NCBI RefSeq assembly: GCF_000699445.3
Contig: NC_067195.1
Span: 11,708,287-11,772,286, forward strand
Direction: 5' to 3'
Source: Schistosoma haematobium
Lineage: Eukaryota > Platyhelminthes > Trematoda > Strigeidida > Schistosomatidae
DNA length: 64,000 bases
Part shown: positions 10,986-20,546 of the stretch, piece after piece
Numbering within the stretch: position 1 is the first letter of the stretch
How the letters are laid out: each line of letters opens with the position of its first letter
Program-made: the position numbers and the translations under genes
The notes under the pieces: generated by a model
What the model was told of the DNA's origin: nothing
Seen by the model: only the letters and a program-made list of their open reading frames with translations
The model's database searches: none

Positions 10986-12533
10986 TGGCTGTGGATACCA
11001 GTAATGTCTTCGAAATGATTGTGAGACCCTGGCACCTGACAAGCTTTGACCAAGTTAGAGAAGCTATCTATCTGTTGCAAAAGGTTTGTTACTGATAATA
11101 CACCATCTAAAAAGTAATAGATGACTTGGACTCATTATGTTGTACGTGAAAGCAGGCTGAATAAAGAAAAGCCGGAAATTCGCTATGAGTATGTAGTGTA
11201 TGTATGTTCTTTTGGCCATAAAAAGAAGCCGGAGGGCTATGGTCAGAGAGTAAAAGGGTAAATGATTATTATTATTGTTTTCAATTTTCATAGGTCAAAG
11301 TTTGGTGGTTGCAAGGCCATGTTTCGTTTACGGTATACTGTGAACCGGTTCGTCATATCGTCGTCGAGGATGATACATAACCATCCTTGTGATGAGAAGT
11401 GCTTGAAAAATGATCCGTGGTTCAGAAGACTATGTGAAGATCAGTTGAAGGTTGTTCTCCCGATGGTTAAGACTGGAAGTAGTGCTGAATCTATTGTTAA
11501 GTATGCAGAAGAAAATTTCGAAAAGACAACAACAGTGCATTATGTCAATAATTTAAAATATAAATTTGTCGGACGTAAGCTTATCCCATATATCTACGGT
11601 TTCTTAGGTTGTGGAAGTTTAAACGATGTAATTGCAACCTTACGGAACAATGAGAAATTGTTCGTTTCTTATGGGGGTGTGGCTAACCAGGTCACAAAAA
11701 TAGCATTTAGCACACACGAGCGAATTGTAACGTACAAACGGTTCCCTGAAGTTGTGTGTTTGGATTCAGCATACAACACGAACAGGGGAAAGTAAGTAAA
11801 ATTTTCCTGCGTACTAATTGTCTTTAGTTATAAACTCTTTCAGTTGTTTTGTACAGATAACTGCGGGCATGGTGTCTCAGTTATGTTTGCTTGGACCAAG
11901 GAAGAGAAGAAGGTTGATGTAGTATGGTTACTGGATCATTTTAAAAAGATCATGAATGGAACCAGTCAAACGGAAACGTTTGTGATGGATTGTGGAAGAT
12001 CCATCATATCCGCTGTTGAATTAACGCACCGTACTGCCCACATAGCTCTATGCTCTTTCCACGTGTGTAGAACTATGTGTAAGAAGACCCGCAATCCGAT
12101 AATCAAGCAGTACTTATGTCAACTGGTGCGTGAACAAACAGTAGCTAAGTTTAATCAGACACGTCGCATAATCAGTGTACGCAGCAGACGCATCGCAGAC
12201 TACTTAAACAAGAACTGGATGAGTAGGAAAGAAACTTGGGCTGCAGCTTTCAATAGCAATGTCGTTACGTCGGGTAACAACACGAACAACCGGGTTGAAA
12301 GTGCGCACAGACAACTAAAGAGAAAGTTGTCCAACCGAGACGCGTTCAGTAAATGTATGTGGAAGACATTTACATGGCAGAGGCAATTAGGCAAACGTAG
12401 GTCACTACAATCCAGCTCACACTGTAGTCACAAACGCAGATACGTAGCTGAAGATTGCCTAAAGCCTCTACTAAGCAAGCTAACCACCTATGCTGGCTTT
12501 ATAATCCTTAAAGACTATAAAAAAGGGGACTGA
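10986..12533 (+). CDS. Mutator-like (MULE) transposase
   Basis: Spliced ORF. Probable exons are 10986-11083 (donor GTTTGT), 11301-11791 and 11828-12533 (TGA at 12531-12533). Phases agree at both joins. The last intron is 36 nt (11792-11827), GTAAGT...TTTAG with a perfect branch-site-like TACTAAT. The product has an N-terminal FAR1/WRKY-GCM1-like basic region (FGGCKAMFRLRY, then HNHPC), then the MULE catalytic core: VCLDSAYNTN (first Asp), DNCGHGVSVMFAW, FVMDCGRS (second Asp), ALCSFHVCR (the C-x2-H signature) and NNRVESAHRQLK (Glu). The transposase would cut element ends and move the element. The true N-terminus is not found: the frame before 10986 is closed by a stop and an earlier exon is likely. 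No stop or frameshift breaks the exons, so the gene may be recently active. Identification as a MULE is firm; the 5' exon is tentative. Confidence 0.8.
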
Positions 12534-12585
12534 TGTACATCAAGAATAGCCAGTCACCCTTTGTGTTCTTCGTAGACGGCTATCA

Positions 12586-12915
12586 ATGTCCGGTAGTGGA
12601 TGGACTTGGCAGGCTGTTCAAGATGTAGATGAAAATATACCAGCTATCCCGTCTCCAGATTATAATGAAACGAACAGACTTTATCGCACTCTACGCAGTA
12701 AAACCCACACACTCAGTACACTTTTCGGACAGACGACGGTGCAGGACACACTAAGGCAATTGATAGGTCATGTTGATGAATTAATACGCATGAGGCGTCT
12801 GGCTACAGTTTCTGAACATGGTAAGTCCACTGGTTCTTTGGAAGCCAAAATCTAGGTATCTATAAATGCGTCTATTAAGCTAGTACTCGTACTCTCTATT
12901 TCAGATAATCAATGA
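12586..12915 (+). CDS. Small spliced ORF downstream of the MULE transposase
   Basis: ATG at 12586, preceded by an acceptor-like TTCTTCGTAG. The frame runs to 12820, where CATG is followed by a consensus donor GTAAGT; an 84-nt intron ends in CTCTATTTCAG at 12904, and the phases join to give a stop 11 nt later (12913-12915). The product is about 82 residues, starting MSGSGWTWQAVQDVDENIPA and ending in a helical stretch LRQLIGHVDELIRMRRL. I do not recognise it. It could be a second MULE gene, a 3' exon of the transposase, or chance. The good donor, acceptor and phase are the reason to list it. Confidence 0.4.
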
Positions 12916-14513
12916 ACATAAATCATGTGCGTCTGCTGCGTTGCCAGTTCTTGTATTCACTAAATACAGAGTTTCTTGCTATATTTCGTATAAGGGGGTG
13001 AAAACATTGAATGGGCCTGTAGTTTCGTTTTGACGGGCGCGTACCCTCACGATACTAGTGACCCGTCAGTGTAGCTAAGGTATTGATTAGAAATCCGACG
13101 GCATCCCAATAAACAACTATGGCTCAAACGCGTACCCATCAACGTACTACTGCAACACATCATGGCTGCTGAAATAGGTTATAAGGAGGCCCGGACTTAG
13201 GGGTTTACCGTTGCTTACTTACCATATGGTATTTCAATCAGAAACTAAGATTACAGGCAGTGACTATTGGGATGTGTGACTGAGTCAACTGTCTTAACTT
13301 GAAACTACTACATATCAACTAGGTGCTCACAGGCTCGCGTTTCACCAGTTTCTTACAACGATTAACTAGATAAAACGAAGTAGCATCAAGCCTATAAATT
13401 TATTCACGAACTTTAATTAACAATGGGATATGAAACAGATATTTACACCAGGTTCCAAATTACATTGTAGCATTGGTAAAGTGAAGCTGCAGTAGTTGCT
13501 TCCTTTCAAACGGCAGGGTATAAGAAGTAACCCCAAAACACTGGAAGTGGTTGTGAGACTAAAGTGGACGTCCGATATGCTTTTAATAATCTGCTGTTAC
13601 TTGGGTCTCCCATAAAGTTTCATAGGGCCATAGTTATAAAGCTGAATGACCTTGTAAGATATGTGACGGCTCATTCCTGTTACATTGTAAATAAAAGATA
13701 GTAATGGATATAATCAAGAATGTTGAAAAGGTAAATAAACAAATTACATGTTTCTAAGGAAAGAATTTATGCAGCTGTGATTTACCTCGACTTCATAAAT
13801 ATCAGATCACGCCAGCTACTAAAACTTGTGCAAAGTACAGCATCGCACAGCTTTTATTATTTTGTTCTCACTTAAGTATTCCCATGCATCTGCGTCTGGT
13901 TTTACAGAAAGATATACAAGTTGATTTAGTATCTGGTAAACTAAAAGTTCCAGTTGTCAAAAAGACTCTTAACATCTGTCCACAGCCATCAGCATTTAAT
14001 TAAGACAGAACACTCCTCACTTAAGACTCTACTGCTGTTTTGCAGGCAAATAAAAGCTCAGACACTTAGCTATCCTGCTACCGATGTTATTGCCAAGGAA
14101 ATTCTTTAATGACAGTGGTCCTGAAACATGAAGTGTTAGACGTACTGTCTACAAATAAACACCAAACGTACTTAAAGCTATCTTATAATGTATAACAGCA
14201 ACAGTACCAAAGGCATTTTTTTCCTATTTTTAATCAGACTGATTTGAATCAGTATATTCATCAAAAACAGGCAGCTCTACTTAGTAAACTGATCTGTTTC
14301 GCTACAGGCTTCAAGCACTATACTTAAGAATACCATAATTCTTTCAACTAAACTGAATTTTGCGACAACCAAGAATACTAAACTAAGCAAGTGTCATAAT
14401 TATTGTTCCATTTACACAGACATTTTGCTAGACAGAGTCAAATGAACAAAATTCAGCCGATAGAACAAAAACACGAAATATAGGCCAGTCGAACTTACCT
14501 AAGAGAAAACGAA

Positions 14514-14515
<2 letters not shown>

Positions 14516-14545
<30 letters not shown>
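14516..14545. repeat. (TA)n microsatellite
   Basis: About 15 uninterrupted TA units. Confidence 0.95.
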
Positions 14546-14547
<2 letters not shown>

Positions 14548-14879
14548 TGCTTTCATACTGAAGACAACGGGCAGTTGTCCGTAAAAACATATTTTACAGT
14601 ACAACAAACCTTTCTTCAGTAAAATCATGCACTAACAGTCTATCTGGAAACGATCAACTATGTGAATAAACTCACTATGACTTGAGATATCATCCCAGCG
14701 TGCAATGGACGTACAGTGTAACGCAGTCGGACGTGGCGAATAAAAATTAAAAACAGAACAAAAATAACTACATAATCTAGTTATTTAATTAAAAATACAT
14801 TATGAAATGACAAAATCTGTGGTTACTTGAACGCACAGATGACCCTGGGCGATACATTAAGTTTGCATGGTTGCGTTGC

Positions 14880-15590
14880 GGATATGTTCACCCGGTAAGA
14901 CCTGCTATTATGCTGAAGACTTAAAAATCATCTATAAAACTAAGATTTGCTATGTACATAGTACTATGCAAGCAATCCAATATGAACTCAATAAAATGGA
15001 CAACTAGTGCAAGCGCTAGAGGTTGAAGCTCAACACAGAGAAATGCGACTGGCCATGTACTTAAGACACGTCTCTTAAAAAGAACACAATGCCCAAACTG
15101 GCACCAGAAACTGGCCAATATGTACATTAATCACACCGTATTAACTTCTCTGAACATATTTCAGTCAAAGCACATAATATAAGGAAATTGCTAGGCTTCA
15201 TTCTTCATGACTTTTTTCAAAATGAATCTAAAATCATTCTGTACAGGGTATGTGTAAGACCTATCGTTGAATACTGTTCGTTCTTGTTTTTCAACTTACG
15301 CCTATCCGATATACTTTGAGTGGAAGAAATACAACGGGATTTCACCTGCAAAATACTTAAGACTGACTCATTCATTGACTACAGTTCCCGATGCCATATT
15401 TTAGAATTAGAACCACTATGGAAAGTAAGGCTTAGGTCCAATTTGATTCTCTCCTTCAAACTCCTCAAAAACCTTGCTTATTTTAAACGTGATATAGTTC
15501 ATGCCCAAAACCCATATAGATACGACCATCGGTGGGACCGACGTGATCTGGTACACCTGATTGCAACTGTGAGTCTGTTCCATTTTGGGA
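14880..15590 (+). pseudogene. 3' half of ORF2 of the second CR1-like LINE
   Basis: Resumes the reverse transcriptase with YYAEDLKI (catalytic box, second position changed from Asp to Glu), followed after stops by RKLLGFILHDFFQNESKII, VRPIVEYCSF (the VRPxLEY motif after the palm) and QRDFTCKILKTDSFIDYSSR, the usual C-terminal region of CR1-like ORF2. At least four stops or shifts. It pairs with the left half at 8571-10310. Confidence 0.75.
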
Positions 15591-15704
15591 TTTTTATACA
15601 TTATTGCCTTATTTTTTTATTTTTTATACATTGTGATGTTTTCTTTTCGTGTTTTAGGATATCTACATATTTTTCCCTCGTATTCTCGTACCTAATATTC
15701 CCCT

Positions 15705-17900
15705 ATGACCGAACAGACTCCTAAGGCATTTAAGATTAAGACCATGTCCCTACCCTCGTTCCGACTCATGTCCTTCTGGCCCGACAATATCGAAGCCTGG
15801 TTCTACTACGCAGAAGCCGACTTCCACGAGCACGGCGTGAACGACACACGTGCACAATTCCTCGCAGTAGTCAAGGCACTACCGCGGGAATTCAACAGGT
15901 ACGTAACACCCAGTATGTTTACTAGTGATGTTTCTGACCCGAACGAAACCTTAAAACGTTCGATTCTTGAACGAGGAGACCTAACCGATCGACAAAGGTT
16001 AGATCAACTCTTTAATAACATAGACTTGCAACACGGTTCTGCGACGGACATGTTGAAAAGAATGAGAGAAGTGATAGGCCTAAGAACTTTCGACGAAGGC
16101 CTATTCAAACAACTTTTCTTGTCTAAACTTCCCCAACAGGTGCAAGCGGTCCTGGTCTCGTTTCAGAATAACGCCTTAGACGAGTTGGCTGCATCTACAG
16201 TAGACGCATCCAACTCGGCAATCGGAGGAGTCTTACAATAATGGGTTGACAACTCCTGGCAACCTTTGGCATTTTTCTTTAGACGGTTGCTAGAAACTGA
16301 ATCGAGGTACAGCACATTCGGTAGGGAACCCCTAGCTATGTATTGTGCTGTACGGTATTTTCAACATCATATCGAAGACCGTGAATTCACTCTTTTCACT
16401 GACCATAAACCGCTCACCTTCTTTCTAAGCTCTCCTTCAGACAAGTACTCTCCCCGTGAGTCTCGACAACTGGACTACATTTCGCAGTTTACTTCAGACA
16501 TTCAACACATCTCTGGAGCAAGCAATGTAGTTGCAGACGCCTTGTCTCGCATAACTTCCTTGAACAGTTTCCAAGGAATCGACCTTCTGAAACTCGCCGA
16601 GCCTCAAAAAGAAGACACTGATCTTCAGCACGAGTTATCCTCAACAACCCTTAAACTACGCATCAAACAGATGAGAGCAGGTAAGGAAACCTTACTTTGT
16701 GACACATCTACAGGTAGGGATCGCCCAATCGTGCCGAAACATTATCGACGCAATGTCTTCAATACATTGCACAAACTTTCTCATCCAGGTGTTCGAGCAA
16801 CCATCAAGCTTGTAGCAGAACGATTTTGCTGGCCTGGCATGAATAAAGACGTGAGGGAGTGGGCACGCTCCTGTGTAAGCTGCCAAAAATCTAAGGTTAT
16901 CAGACACAATAAATGTCCCTTAGGCTCATTTAAAACTCCCGATGCTCGTTTCGACCATGTTCATCTGGATTTGGTAGGACCGTTACCAGATTCGAATGGA
17001 TACGTTTATCTTTTAACTTGCGTAGACCGTTTCACTCGATGGCCAGAAGCAGTACCTATCAACGACATCACTACTGAAACATTGACTCGCGCCTTCGTCG
17101 AACGATGGGTAGCAAACTTCGGCTGCCCTTCAACCATCACTACAGATCGCGGACTTCAGTTTGAATCTGAACTTTTCCGTCGTCTGACCACACTTTTAGG
17201 AATCACTCGCTTCCGAACGACCGCCTACCATCCACAAGCAAACGGGTTGGTAGAACGTTTTCATCGACAACTAAAAGCTTCACTATCAGCTGCAAACGTT
17301 TCACAGTAGACCAACGCTCTTCCACTCGTCTTACTAGGTATTCGCGATGCAGTGAAAGCTGACATTGGATATACTGCGGCTCAACTCGTTTATGGAACGA
17401 CACTTCGACTTCCAGGAGAATTCGTGGATCCTTCATCCTATTCAATGAACATGGATCTAACCTCCTACACGCACAGGCTTACAAACGCCATGCGTTCAGT
17501 TAAACCTGCTTCCACTCCACCACAATCCACCGATGTTATCGTTCAACCTGACTTACGATATAGTACACACGTTTTCGTTCGTCGAGACCCGCGTCGACGA
17601 CCATTCGAATCAGCATACGAAGGACCTTTCAAAGTTCTTCAACGTGAATCTAAGTTCTATATAGTCGATAAGAACGGAGCAAACGCTAGCATCAGCATCG
17701 ATCGCCTCAAAGAAGCGTATTTAGAAGGAGATCCTATTCACGTCGATTTCTCTTCGGTACAATCGAACGACACGACTCCACCCATAATTCCTCAATCGAC
17801 AACCAACACATGCGATGATACTCCGAATGTATCTGAAAATAAACTTAAAACGACGCGTTCAGGAAGAAGAGTAAGATTTCCAGAACATTTAAACGACTAA
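15705..17900 (+). pseudogene. Gypsy-like gag joined directly to RNase H-integrase (internally deleted)
   Basis: One continuous reading frame from ATG 15705 to the stop at 17898-17900, broken only by two nonsense codons (TAA at 16239-16241 and TAG at 17307-17309). The first 165 residues are gag-like (SFWPDNIEAWFYYAEADF; a later SKLPQQVQAVL). Near 16195 the frame passes straight into RNase H at DASNSAIGGVLQ, so protease and the whole reverse transcriptase are missing without loss of frame. RNase H motifs follow ([24 protein letters not shown]), then integrase: an HHCC zinc finger with LSHPGVRAT and SCVSCQKSK, core Asp in HLDLVGPLP, Asp in TTDRG, Glu in [13 protein letters not shown], then a C-terminal DNA-binding part. 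The family resembles schistosome gypsy elements such as Saci and Boudicca; I cannot name it. No LTR pair was found around it. Confidence 0.85.
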
Positions 17901-18999
17901 TGCACGTAAGGCACTACCCGAAATTTTATATTATCTCGATCTTTCATTTTACGATATGGAAAATGTTTAAAAAAAACAAATCAATTTTAATTTGCTTATA
18001 TATTTATATTTTTATTTCAAAAAAAGCAAAACAAAAAATAACATTATACATTTTTTAACGCAATTACTTATTCATGAGTTTATTTTCCATTTTTTCGCCG
18101 GCGTTGTGTTTTTACGCACAAACGGGTGTATTTCAACATGCACTTACATTTTCTTTTTTCTTTTCCAGGACGGCTGGGAAAAAACGATGAAGTTGTCGAG
18201 GAACCGAATTTCTCATTGCACTTTTTCTTTTTTTACTATGTTGTACCTCGGTCCCATATAGTAAGGAAAGACGACCAGATGATGCTAAATCTAGCAAGCT
18301 ATCAGAAGAGTGTTTACCAATGACAAACACGCTGGGTATAAACTTCTGGCTGGCCACGTCTTAGGGTCATCACTAACCCACTAGGGCGGGAGTGACCTGT
18401 AGCGCTAAATAAATCCCCAAAATAAATAGCTCTGTAAGTTTTCGACATTGAGTGCCGACCATATGTTTTAGTGGACTCATCTAGCTGAAGACGCTCAGTC
18501 ATGCATCCGTACCAGATCACGTGTGGTAACGCTGTGCTCAACATCTACCGCAATCTCTAGCCAGATTAGATCAGAGAATTCCGATATATTGGTAATCGCC
18601 AAATGCACTCTTCTGATCTCCTCGAATCTGTCTTTTGATTTGTCTGGGTGGGAACGAAATATATTAGGTGTTACACGCGCGATTTTCGAACGGGAAGTTT
18701 AGTCCTAACGTGATTTGCATTTATCAAACTTTTGCTGTGTTCTTACGCAACAAAAGTACCATTTCAGTTCTAAAGAATCTATCCTGAGCTATACGTTCGG
18801 TAGATTACTTTTTTTTGAGTCTCACTATATTAAATAGTTACCTGTGGTTTTGCCTCAGCTTACCATTCGGTTTTTTTTGTTTTTCACGTATAAACTAGTT
18901 TCAGTTTATATCACTCGTTTTGTCCATGTTTGTCCGTTTTCAGTGTGCTTTTTAGTGTTTTTTTTTAAAAGGCTTAGGCTCTTGCAAGCATCTATAACA
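17901..18999. other. Stretch between gypsy remnant and CR1-like LINE
   Basis: T-rich sequence without a supported gene. It should contain the 3' end of the gypsy remnant and the 5' untranslated part of the following LINE, but no LTR or LINE start can be placed by eye. ORFs at 17992-18357 are low-complexity and not supported. Confidence 0.4.
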
Positions 19000-19019
19000 T
19001 AGTTTGCTTCAACACAGTC

Positions 19020-20482
19020 ATGAAAAACTCATGCAAACGTCCGGGATGCCGTTTTGCTGTCACAACTGGCATGCAGTGCGACAACTGCAAAGGTTGGTTC
19101 CACGAAACATGCACAGATCTGACAGCAACTTCTTACAACAAACTCAGCAAGTCAGACCAAAAGTGGGTATGTGTCACGTGCAGCACGGACGCAGTTGTCT
19201 TGCTGAGTAACATCATTGTCCTACTGACAGGTCTTCGGAACAAGTTGTCAGTTAACTTGGATAACACTAGTAAAAAATCCGGTCGACAAACAAGAGCGTG
19301 TGACGGACTCAAAAATAGGGATGTCGACAGGCATACCATCGATGGAGCATCCATCAACACTAATGACGACGTGTTGAGGCTCAGCACCATCATTACGTCG
19401 ACAGTACTAGACTCCCTAAGCAAACTCGGGTCTCCCAGCTCAGGGTCCCTGGACACAACAGTGGTTCCCAAAACCCTGTAGGTGATTCGACCCACGTTAA
19501 GAGAGCCCAAAAGAACCAGGCATCACCGCCTAAGCCAAGCAACCCAAGTGTTGCTGCACGGAAAATAACTGGTGATTTGGTCGCACAGTCTACCCCCAAG
19601 ACTGTTCGTCCGGTCAATAAAGAGCCCAAGATTCAAAAACGCACACTGACCTCCAAACAACAAGTTATTAAACCTGAACCCATCGTGAAACCTGGTAAAT
19701 TAACAACAGTTCGTGACGATTCTCTCATTATCATGAACCTCGTTGACAATCCTGACCTTCCTCTCAGTCTGCAGGACAAAAACGACAGGATGCTCTGGGG
19801 TGAATTGAACAAGAAGCTTGAACTTCCTAGAATAGAGCCTTTAACGGTCACCCGGCTCACTCGAGGAAAGGATTCTAAGCATCTAAATCACCCGAGGCTT
19901 CTCCGAGTAACATTTAAGAATGCTACCGACGTAGAGGACGTCTTGCTAGCAAGTCACTTGCTGAAATCAGATGGTAACGTAAGAATACTGCCCGACATAC
20001 CGTACTCTGAGCGCAATATCATACGAAACATCCCTAAAGAATCTCGCGAGAAGTTTTTCCGCGGTAGAAACATAATTGTTCAAGGTATACTGGAAAATGC
20101 AGACCCTACTCAATCACATTCTGACATCAGGGAATGGAAATTCATCAAACAGTCCTTGAGGCTCAAACACATACTGACTCAGCATGTGACGAGACTAGCC
20201 AAGAAGGACGGTGACCCCAGACCCCGTCTAATGAAGATAACCTTCCCATCTTCCCACATGGCGGCTGCAGTTCTGGAAGCATTTCGTGCTAATAGACGTC
20301 GATTGCCACCTGGAATCCACATGCACCCGGATAGGCCATACGAAGCTAGGACCAAGAACAAAGGCAAGTTGGAGTTGACCATTCCACTTGTGGACTGTCT
20401 AAACGATAAAAAAACGTGTAAAGGACAGGGCCTACCACCTCGGCAAACCTCATATAGGTGGGCTACCTGTCCGTTCACATAA
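19020..20482 (+). pseudogene. CR1-like ORF1 with PHD-like zinc finger (one frameshift)
   Basis: Frame 19020-19481 begins with a cysteine-rich module: Cys5, Cys10, Cys20, Cys23, His28, Cys31, Cys51 and Cys54, the C4-H-C3 spacing of a PHD finger (MQCDNCKGWFHETC, then KWVCVTC). A frameshift near 19480 moves the rest to another frame (19577-20482). That part is basic and contains NDRMLWGELNKKLELPRIEP, KHLNHPRLLRVTFKNATDVE, VRILPDIPYSERNIIRNIPK and RLMKITFPSSHMAAAVLEAF, an RRM-like layout. ORF1 proteins of CR1-type LINEs bind element RNA and package it; PHD-like fingers are known in this group. The frameshift disables this copy unless it is a sequencing error. Confidence 0.8.
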
Positions 20483-20546
20483 GGTTCATACAGAAAAACA
20501 GGACGAAGCTCACGCGTTCCAAATTGAAAGCATAAACTGCTTATAT

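Larger units (their letters stand above)
10311..14850 (+). mobile_element. Mutator-like DNA transposon (MULE) inserted in a LINE
   Basis: The interval between two halves of one LINE ORF2 contains a complete-looking MULE transposase (below) and a second small spliced ORF. Mutator-like elements (Curupira) have been described from Schistosoma, so the class is expected. Boundaries are set by where LINE similarity stops (about 10310) and resumes (about 14850-14880). I could not see convincing terminal inverted repeats or a 9-bp target duplication by eye. A short inverted pair CCGCCAT/ATGGCGG lies near 10397-10422. The region after 12915 to 14850 holds no gene, only a (TA)n run at 14516-14545. Confidence 0.65.
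7431..15590 (+). mobile_element. Second CR1-like LINE, degenerate, split by a Mutator-like transposon
   Basis: Plus-strand non-LTR retrotransposon in two blocks. The left block (about 7431-10310) carries an ORF1 remnant, an endonuclease remnant and the first half of the reverse transcriptase up to motif A, FDIKKAFDKVPH (about 10150-10190). The right block (about 14880-15590) resumes with a catalytic box altered to YYAEDLKI (about 14905) and the usual downstream region. The two blocks fit together as one ORF2 with the motif B region lost or scrambled at the join. Many stops and shifts show that it is old. The intervening 4.5 kb is explained by the transposon at 10311-14850. Confidence 0.7.

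Noticed and set aside
12200..12394. Minus-strand ORF opposite the transposase
   Set aside because: Shadow of the conserved coding strand, without features of its own.
13780..13900. RT-like phrase AAVIYLDFINIRSRQLLKL
   Set aside because: Resembles motif A of a LINE for a few residues only; the catalytic AFD part and all neighbouring motifs are absent, so chance is likely.
10311..14850. Terminal inverted repeats of the MULE
   Set aside because: Only a weak similarity between the first and last 50 bp was seen, no better than expected in AT-rich DNA.
15570..18620. LTRs for the gypsy remnant at 15705-17900
   Set aside because: Left and right flanks were compared and show no convincing common sequence.
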